This document shows, piece after piece, positions 1 to 7,028 of a stretch of DNA of 64,000 nucleotides. Made by a program: the position numbers and the translations under genes. Position 1 is the stretch's first letter, and the number at the start of each line of letters is the position of its first letter. The notes beneath the pieces are model-generated. The model was not told where the DNA came from and ran no database searches. It saw only the letters and a program-made list of their open reading frames with translations. The DNA is from Plantactinospora soyae (GTDB taxonomy: Bacteria > Actinomycetota > Actinomycetes > Mycobacteriales > Micromonosporaceae). The stretch covers positions 3,472,001 to 3,536,000 of the forward strand of contig NZ_JADBEB010000001.1 of NCBI RefSeq assembly GCF_014874095.1, in the 5' to 3' direction.

Positions 1-509
1 ATCTGGATCTCGTCGCGGTCGTCGCCGGGCCCGACCCGGAGCGCCCCGGGCAGCCGTCCGACCTCCCGGTAGCCCAACTGCCGGTAGAACTCCTCCACAC
101 CCTTGCCGTCCCGCACCGTCAGGTGCAGGGCGTCCCAGCCGATCTCCCGACCGATCCGTTCGGCCTCCCGCATCAGCGCCTGGCCGTGGCCGTACCCCTG
201 CTGGTCGGGATGCACCATCACCCGCTTGAGGACGCACCAGTGCGCCTTGAGCCGGAACCGGTTGTCGGTGAAGAAGAGCAGGGCGACCGGCCGCTGCCGG
301 TGGAATCCGACAAGCATCCGGTCCAGCCCCTCGGCCGCGTCCCGGAGGGTGGCCAGGGCCAGCGGCCGGACGTCGTCCTCGGTGACCGGCCCGACGAAGC
401 CGACCGCACCGCCGGCGTTCGTCACCGCCGTCCACAAGGTGACGATCTGGTCGCGTAGCTCGGAAGTCAGCGGAGGATCGAGTACGAAGCGGATGCCCAC
501 GCCGGCCAT
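1..509 (-). CDS. GNAT-family N-acetyltransferase (3' end outside window)
   Basis: Predicted acyl-CoA-dependent N-acetyltransferase; the substrate cannot be read from sequence. Reading leftward from an ATG at 509, about 169 codons are visible before the window ends, so the C-terminus is missing. The typical GNAT acetyl-CoA loop is present as VHPDQQGYGHGQALM (about residues 97-111), followed by ALHLTVRDG and the YRQLGY motif that ends many GNAT domains. An overlapping long ORF on the other strand has no recognisable content. The gene stands alone, upstream of tRNA-Leu on the same strand. Confidence 0.85.
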   Translation of the reverse strand, partial: MAGVGIRFVLDPPLTSELRDQIVTLWTAVTNAGGAVGFVGPVTEDDVRPLALATLRDAAEGLDRMLVGFHRQRPVALLFFTDNRFRLKAHWCVLKRVMVHPDQQGYGHGQALMREAERIGREIGWDALHLTVRDGKGVEEFYRQLGYREVGRLPGALRVGPGDDRDEIQ

Positions 510-606
510 CCTCGCCCCCGGGCCGTCGGCCCCGGCGCCGCCCGGTACCGGTCGTGACAGCGCTAACAGCCGACAGCGGGACGCGGCGGGCGAGGGAACT
601 CAGTTG

Positions 607-687
607 TGCGGGAGAGGGGAGTCGAACCCCTACGCCCGAAGGCACAGGAACCTAAATCCTGCGTGGCTGCCATTACACCACTCCCGC
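607..687 (-). tRNA. tRNA-Leu (anticodon TAG)
   Basis: Read on the minus strand, the acceptor stem GCGGGAG pairs with CTCCCGC. The anticodon stem CAGGA/TCCTG encloses the loop TTTAGGT with TAG at 34-36. A class II variable arm (TGCCTTCGGGCG) and a T-arm with GGTTCGACTCC follow. Length is about 81 nt with discriminator A; CCA is not encoded. The long variable arm plus the anticodon identify leucine. Confidence 0.93.
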
Positions 688-718
688 TCGCGAGGACGAG
701 TCTAGACGGCCGGCGGGC

Positions 719-1195
719 TCAGTCCAGGCCGAGGTCCCTGCGGAGTTTCGCGACGTGTCCCTTGGCCTTGACGTTGTAGAGCGCCCGTTCGATCCGGCCC
801 TCCTCGTCGATGACGAAGGTCGAGCGGATCACTCCGGTGACCGTCCGGCCGTACGACTGCTTCTCGCCGTACGCCCCGTACGCGGTGAGCACCGACTTGT
901 CGGTGTCGCCGACCAGCGGGAAGGTGATGGCGTCCCGGTCCCGGAACTTCGCCAGCTTCTCCGGCGAGTCGGGCGAGATGCCGATCACCTCGTAGCCGGC
1001 GGCCTGGAGCGAGGCGAGCGAGTCCCGGAAGTCGCAGGCCTGCGTGGTGCAGCCCGGGGTCATCGCCGCCGGGTACGCGTAGAGCACGACCTTCCGGCCA
1101 CGCAGCTCCTTGAGCGAGAGCGTGTTCCCGGCGTCGGTGGGCAGCGCGAAATCGGGCGCGGTGTCGCCGGCTTCGAGGCGGCTTGGCGAGGTCAT
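719..1195 (-). CDS. bcp: Thioredoxin-dependent peroxiredoxin, BCP/PrxQ type
   Basis: Reduces hydrogen peroxide and organic hydroperoxides in the cytoplasm using thioredoxin. The protein is 158 aa, the normal PrxQ length. It has the AhpC/TSA fold with APDFALP at residues 13-19 and the active-site segment TPGCTTQACDFRD, which gives peroxidatic Cys49 and resolving Cys54 five residues later, the PrxQ arrangement. The reading frame stays open far upstream, but the extension is low-complexity shadow of the opposite cbiM gene, so I place the start at ATG 1195. The intergenic region to cbiM is divergent (about 150 bp) and holds a Nur-like box that could affect both promoters. Confidence 0.93.
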   Translation of the reverse strand: MTSPSRLEAGDTAPDFALPTDAGNTLSLKELRGRKVVLYAYPAAMTPGCTTQACDFRDSLASLQAAGYEVIGISPDSPEKLAKFRDRDAITFPLVGDTDKSVLTAYGAYGEKQSYGRTVTGVIRSTFVIDEEGRIERALYNVKAKGHVAKLRRDLGLD

Positions 1196-1247
1196 GGCCA
1201 CGACCCTATCGCCAGATGGACCGGAGATTGCGGTTGGTGTACAGCTC

Positions 1248-1264
1248 TTGCAAAATCTTGGCAA
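1248..1264 (+). promoter_or_regulatory. Nur-like (Ni-responsive Fur family) operator
   Basis: The sequence TTGCAA-AATCT-TGGCAA matches the published actinobacterial Nur box form tTGCaa-N5-ttGCAA with one mismatch in the right half. It overlaps the -35 element of the predicted promoter of the downstream ECF metal transporter, the right place for repression. Binding is inferred, not shown. Confidence 0.6.
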
Positions 1265-1287
1265 TAACGCCGGCTGGCTCTTAGGCT
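1258..1287 (+). promoter_or_regulatory. Predicted sigma70-type promoter of the cbiMNQO operon
   Basis: TTGGCA at 1258-1263, an 18-bp spacer and TAGGCT at 1282-1287 fit a HrdB-type promoter. Predicted initiation is about 1294, some 45-60 nt before the first gene. The -35 lies inside the Nur-like box. Confidence 0.5.
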
Positions 1288-1351
1288 GACCCGGCCGGCG
1301 GGGCCGATCCCACGCCGACGTAGGGGAGGTGGTGGAGTGGAAACCCAGGCG

Positions 1352-2059
1352 ATGCACATCGCGAACGGGATCATCAACGGTCCCGTGGCCGCGGCGTTCG
1401 CGGCGCTCGCCCTGGCGGCGCTCGCGCTCTGTGTGATCCGTGGCCGGCAGGACCTCGACGACCGGCTGGCCCCGATGGCCGGCCTGGTCGCCGCGTTCAT
1501 CTTCGCCGTCCAGATGCTGAACTTCCCGATCTTCACCGGCGCGGTCAGCGGTCACCTGCTCGGCGGTGCGCTCGCCGCGGTGCTGGTCGGGCCGTGGGTC
1601 GGGGCGCTCTGTGTGGCCGTGGTGCTGATCGTGCAGTCGCTGATCTTCGGCGACGGCGGGGTGGCCATGCTCGGCCTCAACATCACCAACATGGCGATCC
1701 TCGGTACGGCGGTCGCCTACCTGCTGATCGCACTGCTGCTGCGGATCCTGCCGCGTACCGTGAACGGACTGGCGATCACCGCCTTCGTCGCCTCGGTGCT
1801 CAGCGTGCTGGTCGCCTCCCAGGGCTTCGTCGTGCAGTACTGGCTGGGCGGCACCACCGACGTCGGCAGCAGCCTCGGCGGCCTGGCCGGCACGATGGCC
1901 GGCGTACACCTGTTGATCGGTATCGGTGAGGGCCTGATCACCGCGACCACCGTGGTCACGGTGGCGAAGGTCCGACCCGACCTGGTCTACGCCCTGCGCT
2001 CCCTGCGACCCGTGCCGGCGACGGCGACGCAGCTGCCGGTCGGCGGAGGTGCCCGATGA
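1352..2059 (+). CDS. cbiM: ECF-type metal transporter S component, CbiM/NikM family
   Basis: Substrate-binding membrane subunit of a cobalt or nickel energy-coupling-factor importer. The family N-terminus MHIANGIINGP and the conserved SGHLLGG loop are present, with about six hydrophobic segments. In NikM proteins the N-terminal amine, His2 and the loop His coordinate the ion, so I chose ATG 1352, which puts His second. A GTG at 1337 has the better-spaced GGAGG (1325-1329) and would add five residues ahead of the Met-His; this is a real ambiguity. The gene overlaps cbiN by ATGA. The Nur-like operator upstream favours nickel over cobalt as substrate. Confidence 0.88.
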   Translation: MHIANGIINGPVAAAFAALALAALALCVIRGRQDLDDRLAPMAGLVAAFIFAVQMLNFPIFTGAVSGHLLGGALAAVLVGPWVGALCVAVVLIVQSLIFGDGGVAMLGLNITNMAILGTAVAYLLIALLLRILPRTVNGLAITAFVASVLSVLVASQGFVVQYWLGGTTDVGSSLGGLAGTMAGVHLLIGIGEGLITATTVVTVAKVRPDLVYALRSLRPVPATATQLPVGGGAR

Positions 2060-2529
2060 CGACCGGAGGAATCCGGATGACGAAGCGCACCGGCGCGTTC
2101 ATCCTCGGCGGCCTGCTGGTCGCCCTGCTGCTCGCCGGGGTGGTCAGCAACTTCGCCTCGGCCCATCCGGACGGCCTGGACTCGTCGCTGCGCCAGGGCT
2201 GCACCTTCGACGCCGACGACAACATCACCGGCGGCAGTTGCCCCGCCCAGCAGAGCCGGGACCACGAACTGGCCGACTCGCCGCTGGCCGACTACGGGGT
2301 CCGGGGGATCGACAACTCCTACCTCTCCACCGGCCTGTCCGGGGTGCTGGGCGTGCTGCTCACGTTCGCCATCGGTGGCGGCCTGTTCTGGCTCGTCCGG
2401 CGGCGCTCCACCGACGGTGTCGACGCCGGCCGGGTCCCCACCGACGGCGACGCTGCCGGTAGTGGCCGAGTCTCCGCCGACGGTGTCGGTGCCGGCGCCG
2501 GCCGGACGTCCACCGACGTTCCGGAATAA
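2056..2529 (+). CDS. cbiN: CbiN/PDGLE-domain component of ECF metal transporter
   Basis: Small membrane partner of the CbiM-type S component. An N-terminal membrane segment is followed by the exported SAHPDGLD motif, the PDGLE-domain signature of CbiN/NikN-like proteins. A second membrane segment near residues 95-115 precedes a low-complexity Gly/Asp/Thr-rich tail of about 40 residues that looks dispensable. Two starts each have a GGAGG about 7 nt away: ATG 2056, overlapping the cbiM stop, and ATG 2077. The second gives a shorter, more typical N-terminus (MTKRTGAF). It lies in an operon with cbiM, cbiQ and cbiO. Confidence 0.85.
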   Translation: MTTGGIRMTKRTGAFILGGLLVALLLAGVVSNFASAHPDGLDSSLRQGCTFDADDNITGGSCPAQQSRDHELADSPLADYGVRGIDNSYLSTGLSGVLGVLLTFAIGGGLFWLVRRRSTDGVDAGRVPTDGDAAGSGRVSADGVGAGAGRTSTDVPE

Positions 2530-2541
2530 GGGGTACGCGAC

Positions 2542-3312
2542 ATGGGCGCCGGGCACGCGCACGTTCTGTACCGGGACCGGCCGTCGCCGGTGCACCGGCT
2601 GCCCCCCGAAGTCAAGATCGCGGCGATGGTGGCCTTCACCATCGTCGTGGTCGCCACCCCGCGCGAGGCGTTCTGGGCGTTCGGCGGCTACGCCGTACTG
2701 GTCGTGGTGTTGGCGACGCTGGCCAGGGTGGGCCTGCGCTGGCTCGCCACCCGGTCGCTGATCGAGCTGCCGTTCGTGCTGTTCGCGTTCGCGCTGCCGT
2801 TCCTCGGCACCGGTGAGCGGATCACCTGGCTGGGGCTGGAACTGTCGGTGGACGGGCTCTACGGCGGCTGGAACATCCTCGCCAAGGGAACCCTCGGGGT
2901 ACTCGCCTCGCTGCTGCTCGCCGGCACCACCACCATGCGGGACCTGATCCTCGGCCTGGACCGGCTGCACTGTCCGCAGATCCTCACCCAGATCGCCTCG
3001 TTCATGCTGCGCTACCTGGACGTGCTGATCGGCGAGGCCCGGCGGATGCGGGTCGCCCGGATCTCCCGTGGCGACGATCCCCGGTTCCTGTGGCAGTTGC
3101 GTGGCTTCGCCGCCGGGGTGGGCGCGCTCTTCCTCCGGGCCTTCGAGCGGGGCGAACGGGTCTACCTGGCGATGGTCTCCCGGGGTTACCAGGGCAGGAT
3201 GCCGGGGGCGTGGCGGACCGCCGGAGCCGCCACCGCCCGGCACTGGCTGGTCGCGGCGACGGTGCCGCTCGCCGCGACCGGCATCGCCGCCGCCGCGGTC
3301 GTGCTGGGATGA
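2542..3312 (+). CDS. cbiQ: ECF transporter T component (transmembrane), CbiQ/NikQ
   Basis: Energy-coupling membrane subunit that links the S component to the ATPase. The protein has 256 aa and several membrane spans. It carries the two cytoplasmic coupling-helix motifs of the T-component family, here ARISRG and MVSRGYQG, with the conserved Arg-Gly pairs. The start ATG 2542 has AAGGGG 9 nt upstream. The stop overlaps the ATPase start (ATGA at 3309-3312), which implies translational coupling. Confidence 0.92.
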   Translation: MGAGHAHVLYRDRPSPVHRLPPEVKIAAMVAFTIVVVATPREAFWAFGGYAVLVVVLATLARVGLRWLATRSLIELPFVLFAFALPFLGTGERITWLGLELSVDGLYGGWNILAKGTLGVLASLLLAGTTTMRDLILGLDRLHCPQILTQIASFMLRYLDVLIGEARRMRVARISRGDDPRFLWQLRGFAAGVGALFLRAFERGERVYLAMVSRGYQGRMPGAWRTAGAATARHWLVAATVPLAATGIAAAAVVLG

Positions 3313-4100
3313 TCGGGTACGTGGACACCGCTCCCGCCGTCACCTCGCTGGACGTACGTGGCGTGCACTACAGCTACCCCGACGGGCAGGTCGCGCTGCG
3401 CGGCGTCGACCTGACCGTGCCGCGCGGCGAACGGATCGCCCTGCTCGGCCCGAACGGTGCGGGCAAGACGACCCTGGTGCTGCACCTGAACGGAATCCTC
3501 GCCGGGGGTGAGGGCACGGTCACCGTCGGCGGGCTGACCGTGAGCCGGGACCGTGCCACCCTGGCCGAGATCCGGCGGCGGGTCGGGATCGTCTTCCAGG
3601 ATCCCGACGACCAGCTCTTCCTGCCGACCGTCGCCGAGGACGTGGCGTTCGGCCCGGCGAACCTGGGGCTGCGCGGTGCCGAACTCGACGCCCGGGTGAC
3701 CGAGGCACTGGACGCGGTCGGGATGACCGAGCACCGGGAGCGCGCCCCGCAACACCTCTCGTTCGGCCAGCGCCGCCGCGTGGCGGTGGCCACCGTCCTC
3801 GCCATGCGCCCGGAGATCCTCGTCCTCGACGAACCCTCCTCCAACCTCGATCCCGCCGCCCGACGGGAACTGGCCGCGATCCTGCGCGGACTTCCGGTGA
3901 CCCTGCTCATGGTCACCCACGATCTGCCGTACGCCCTCGAACTCTGCGACCGGGCGCTGATCCTCGACACCGGCCGGATCGTCGCCGACGGTGCGACCGC
4001 CGACCTCCTCGCCGACACCGACCTGCTGGCCCAGCACCGCCTGGAACTCCCCTACGGCTTCCAGGTGCAAGGAAGGGCCCCTTCTTATCGGATTCCGTAG
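3309..4100 (+). CDS. cbiO: ECF transporter ATPase, CbiO/NikO
   Basis: ATP-binding subunit that powers metal import at the cytoplasmic membrane. Walker A is GPNGAGKTT (about residues 45-53), the Q-loop is VFQDPDDQLF as in ECF A-components, the signature is LSFGQRRR (Q replaces the usual G of LSGGQ), Walker B is ILVLDEPSSNLDP, and the switch His lies in MVTHD. The frame is open upstream, but ATG 3309 overlaps the cbiQ stop and gives the family N-terminus. The last dozen codons and the stop fall inside a GC-rich inverted repeat at 4071-4116, so the C-terminal tail is set by that repeat. Confidence 0.93.
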   Translation: MIGYVDTAPAVTSLDVRGVHYSYPDGQVALRGVDLTVPRGERIALLGPNGAGKTTLVLHLNGILAGGEGTVTVGGLTVSRDRATLAEIRRRVGIVFQDPDDQLFLPTVAEDVAFGPANLGLRGAELDARVTEALDAVGMTEHRERAPQHLSFGQRRRVAVATVLAMRPEILVLDEPSSNLDPAARRELAAILRGLPVTLLMVTHDLPYALELCDRALILDTGRIVADGATADLLADTDLLAQHRLELPYGFQVQGRAPSYRIP

Positions 4101-4116
4101 AAGAAGGGCCCCTTCC
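4071..4116. terminator. Inverted repeat, probable bidirectional terminator
   Basis: GGAAGGGCCCCTTCTT (4071-4086) pairs with AAGAAGGGCCCCTTCC (4101-4116), 15 of 16 positions, around a 14-nt loop. It separates two convergent genes and contributes stop codons to both (TAG 4098-4100 plus, TAG 4116-4118 minus). The sequence resembles a repeat I associate with Micromonospora intergenic regions. There is no U-tract. Confidence 0.7.
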
Positions 4117-5357
4117 TAACGCGCGACGGACCAGCGGGCGGGGCGGGTGGCGTCGCCGGGGCGGGCGGCGGGGGGACGCCGGGAGCCGGCCCGGCCGGGG
4201 GTGGAACGGCCGGTGGCGCGCAGTCGCAGGGCGCCGGCCACGGCCAGACCGGCGCCGCTCGCGATCACCACCGCGATCACGATCCGGGCCCACTCCGCCG
4301 GCCACGGCACCGGGACCACCGAGCGGAGGAAGACCGCCGCGTTCGTCACGCCGGTGAAGAGCGCCAGGCAGGTACCGGCCAGCGCCAGCGCGAAGTCGGC
4401 GCTCGGGCGCCGGGTCAGCGCGTACGCCGCGGCGGCCAGCGCGGCCGTACCGGTGAGCGTGGGCCAGAGCTGTGCGGTGACGAGTCCGAGCAGCATGCCC
4501 CCGAGTCCGGCGTCGGCGCCACGGGCCAGCGCGAAGCAGATCGCCGCCGCCCCGCCGGTGCCGGCCAGTGCGGCCAGTACGACGGTGGCCCGGCGACCCG
4601 GTCGGGAGGCCCGGGGAAGCAGCCCGAGCGCACCCACGGCGAGCGCCCCGAGCAGGCTCACGCTCCACCAGGGCAGTGGGTCCGGCGGTGGTAACCAGTC
4701 CAGGGTGCCGCGCAGTTCCATCGTCGTGGTGCCGTCGCGCAGCGGTACGACCCAGTCCCGTACCCGGTGCTGCCGGTCGGGCCGGGCCGCGACCACGGGC
4801 GGCGGCGCGGACTCCAGCCACCGGCCGCGCTGGTCGTGCCAGCGCACCACCGGCTCGGTGCCGACCCGGCGCCAGGACGGCGGCCGGGTCGGGTCCGCCG
4901 TCGCCGGCGGCTCGGTGTCTCCCTCGACGGTCCGGTTCAGGTACGTCGCCGGGGAGGCCGTGTTCTCCCACACACCGTCGGGCCGGATCTCCAGGTACGG
5001 CTCGCCGGCGTAGCCCAGCACCTCGATCGTGCGACCGGTCCGGTTCACCAGTTCGAGCCGGGCGCCGCCCTCCACCACCCGGACGGCGAGCCCGGGAACG
5101 GCCGGAGTGAGCCCGCTGACGGCGCTGCGGTAGTTCGAGCCGTCCGGGGCGTCGGCGGCGTGCGCGGCGGCCGGTGTCGCGATCGAGAGCGCCCCGACCA
5201 GACCCGCCGCCAGTGCCAGCCCGAGCCGGCGAAGCGGCCCGGACCGCCGGGCGCCGGACGTGACCTGGTTAACCAGCGCGCGGCTGACCCGGCTCGCCGG
5301 CCCGCCACCGGCCCGGCCGACGGGTTGGCTCGTCATCCGGCCAGTGGTACGGCTCAC
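4116..5357 (-). CDS. Secreted/membrane protein of unknown function next to DsbA-like gene
   Basis: I recognise the general type (an actinobacterial exported membrane protein found near copper and thiol-redox genes) but not a named family. An N-terminal signal or anchor (hydrophobic stretch ending PAAAHA) is followed by about 170 extracytoplasmic residues containing LVNRTGRTIEVLGYAGEPYL and a WHDQRGRW segment, then six to seven membrane spans and a basic tail. The GTG at 5357 overlaps the TAG of the DsbA-like gene by one base, which suggests coupling; ATG 5336 is the alternative. It is the third gene of a leftward operon with the MauE-like and DsbA-like genes. Confidence 0.75.
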   Translation of the reverse strand: MSRTTGRMTSQPVGRAGGGPASRVSRALVNQVTSGARRSGPLRRLGLALAAGLVGALSIATPAAAHAADAPDGSNYRSAVSGLTPAVPGLAVRVVEGGARLELVNRTGRTIEVLGYAGEPYLEIRPDGVWENTASPATYLNRTVEGDTEPPATADPTRPPSWRRVGTEPVVRWHDQRGRWLESAPPPVVAARPDRQHRVRDWVVPLRDGTTTMELRGTLDWLPPPDPLPWWSVSLLGALAVGALGLLPRASRPGRRATVVLAALAGTGGAAAICFALARGADAGLGGMLLGLVTAQLWPTLTGTAALAAAAYALTRRPSADFALALAGTCLALFTGVTNAAVFLRSVVPVPWPAEWARIVIAVVIASGAGLAVAGALRLRATGRSTPGRAGSRRPPAARPGDATRPARWSVAR

Positions 5358-6073
5358 TAGCCGGCCGCTGCCACGGCCGCGCTGATCGCCTCGGCGCTGG
5401 CCTGTACCTGCTTGCCGGCGACCAGCACGGTGGGCGTGCCGTTCACGCCCGCTCGGGCGGCCTCCTCGGTCACGTGCTCGGTCCACTTCTCGAAGGTATT
5501 CTCCCGGACGCACGCGGCAAAACTGTCCCCGGCCAGCCCCACGCTGGTGGCGACGTTGACCAACTCGTCGTCGCTCAGTCCGGCGCTACCCTCGGGCGGC
5601 TGCCGGTCGAACAGCGCCTTGGCGTACTCGCGGAATTTTCCGCTCTGCGCGGCGCAGCCGGAGGCGGCGGACGACCGGGTCGAGTACTCGGTGCTGGAGA
5701 AGCGGTTCAGGAACGCGACCGGGTGGTACGTCACCCGTACCTTGCCCTGGGCGACGAGTTGGTCGAGCGTACCGCCGGCCTGCTGCTCGAACTGCCGGCA
5801 GATCGGGCAGATGAAGTCCTCGTAGACGTCGACGTTGACCGGTCCGGTGCCGAGGACGATGCCGGTGCCCTCCGGATTCGCGCCGCCGGGCGGGGTGAAG
5901 TCGCCCGCGTCCTGGCTGGCGGAGACGGCCCAGCCGATCAGGCCGGCGACGACCAGTACGAGGACCGCGCCGACCGAGGTCCACAGGGTGCGCTTGCGGC
6001 GCCGTTCCCGGGCCATCTGCTCCCGTACCACCTGGGCGGGCCGGCGCTGCGGCTTCTTGCCCCGATCACTCAT
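5357..6073 (-). CDS. Membrane-anchored DsbA-like thioredoxin-fold protein
   Basis: Predicted extracytoplasmic thiol-disulfide oxidoreductase. It has a basic N-terminus, one membrane anchor (about residues 29-50), then a DsbA/Thioredoxin_4 domain starting near VDVYEDFICPICRQF with the active site CPIC. A second conserved segment, GVNGTPTVLV, carries the cis-Pro loop. An extra Cys pair lies further on (SGCAAQ and AACVRE). The length of 238 aa is typical of actinobacterial DsbA-like proteins. The start ATG 6073 overlaps the end of the MauE-like gene, which probably supplies electrons across the membrane. Confidence 0.9.
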   Translation of the reverse strand: MSDRGKKPQRRPAQVVREQMARERRRKRTLWTSVGAVLVLVVAGLIGWAVSASQDAGDFTPPGGANPEGTGIVLGTGPVNVDVYEDFICPICRQFEQQAGGTLDQLVAQGKVRVTYHPVAFLNRFSSTEYSTRSSAASGCAAQSGKFREYAKALFDRQPPEGSAGLSDDELVNVATSVGLAGDSFAACVRENTFEKWTEHVTEEAARAGVNGTPTVLVAGKQVQASAEAISAAVAAAG

Positions 6074-6608
6074 CAGTGTCTCCTTCTGCCGTGTTCCGGC
6101 CCAGTACGGCGTCCACCGAGACCGGCGTACGCGGCCAGACCAGCAGGAATCCGGCGAGCACCAGGAAGCCCAGGTCCCGCAGCACCTCCGTGCCGTACGT
6201 CGGATCCTGTCCGGCGGCGAGGTCGCCGCCGCTGCCGAAGCAGCCGCAGTCGATGGAGAGCCCGCGGGTCCACGCCGAGGCGATGCCCGCGATGAAGATC
6301 ACCAGTAGGAACGCGGAGATCCCGGCGGCGAGCCGGGTGGCGAGGCCGACCAGGAGGATCAGCCCCAGGGCGAGCTCCACGAACGGCAGCGCCGCGCCGA
6401 TCACCACGGACAGGTCGTACGGAAAAATCTGGTAGGCGTTCACGGCCCGACCGGAGGCGGCGAGGTCCCCGATCTTGGATCCTCCGGCGACGAGCCACAC
6501 GGCGGCGAGGCCCAGCCGGGCTGCCGTTCCGAGCCACGGCCGGGCGGCCAACCAGCGGTTGGTGCCCGAACCCCGGGCGCTTCCTGTGCTCCGCTCAGTC
6601 ACGATCAT
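6066..6608 (-). CDS. MauE/DoxX-family membrane redox protein
   Basis: Four-helix membrane protein of the MauE/DoxX family, 180 aa. The conserved extracytoplasmic CGCFG motif (DCGCFGSGGD) in the third loop is the likely redox-active cysteine pair. MauE proteins are known to work with thioredoxin-like partners, and here the next gene in the overlapping operon encodes a DsbA-like protein. The first membrane helix contains the family pattern AAVWLVAGGSKI. Start ATG 6608. Confidence 0.87.
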   Translation of the reverse strand: MIVTERSTGSARGSGTNRWLAARPWLGTAARLGLAAVWLVAGGSKIGDLAASGRAVNAYQIFPYDLSVVIGAALPFVELALGLILLVGLATRLAAGISAFLLVIFIAGIASAWTRGLSIDCGCFGSGGDLAAGQDPTYGTEVLRDLGFLVLAGFLLVWPRTPVSVDAVLGRNTAEGDTDE

Positions 6609-7028
6609 TGGACGTCACGCCGGATGGGGTAGTTCCAGCCGTCCGTGCGGGTGCGCTGGTCCGCCCTGGTGTCGCACTGGGTGGGATCACGTTCAATTAC
6701 GCTACGCGGGCATCAGCGGAATATGTGGGCGTTCCGGTGCAGAATGGTCGACGTCCGACCGGATCCCGTGCCGTCCCCGGAAACCCTCGAAAATCCCCGG
6801 GAACTTTTCCGCCGACAATGCCGACTATCGAAACGTGGCAGAGGACGGAACTCGGCAGCGGCCGGGCGACTCGGTTCCGGCGCCCCGGGGAGTGCCCCGG
6901 CGCCGTCGGCGGTCCGATCCCACGCCGACCCGTACGCCCCTTCCGGCGGCACCGGGAAGCGCCGGCAGTGTGATCGAGACGGGTCGCAGGTGACCCGAGG
7001 TCGCGCCCGAGCCGGTCGGTCGGCCACC
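6609..7028. other. Divergent intergenic region (420 bp) without a gene
   Basis: It lies between the leftward MauE-like operon and the rightward copper genes, so it must hold both promoters. A lower-GC patch (about 6690-6740) contains short TTCAATTACGCT and AATATG tracts. I cannot assign a -10/-35 pair or a CsoR-type copper operator with confidence, and no ORF here is convincing. Confidence 0.5.

Noticed and set aside
1196-1336. Cobalamin riboswitch upstream of cbiMNQO
   Set aside because: The leader is too short and no B12-box-like conserved core is present; the Nur-like box with a promoter explains the region better.
1196-1909. Extension of the peroxiredoxin frame to 1909
   Set aside because: The extra 238 residues are Asp/His/Arg-rich shadow of the opposite cbiM gene; ATG 1195 gives the normal PrxQ length.
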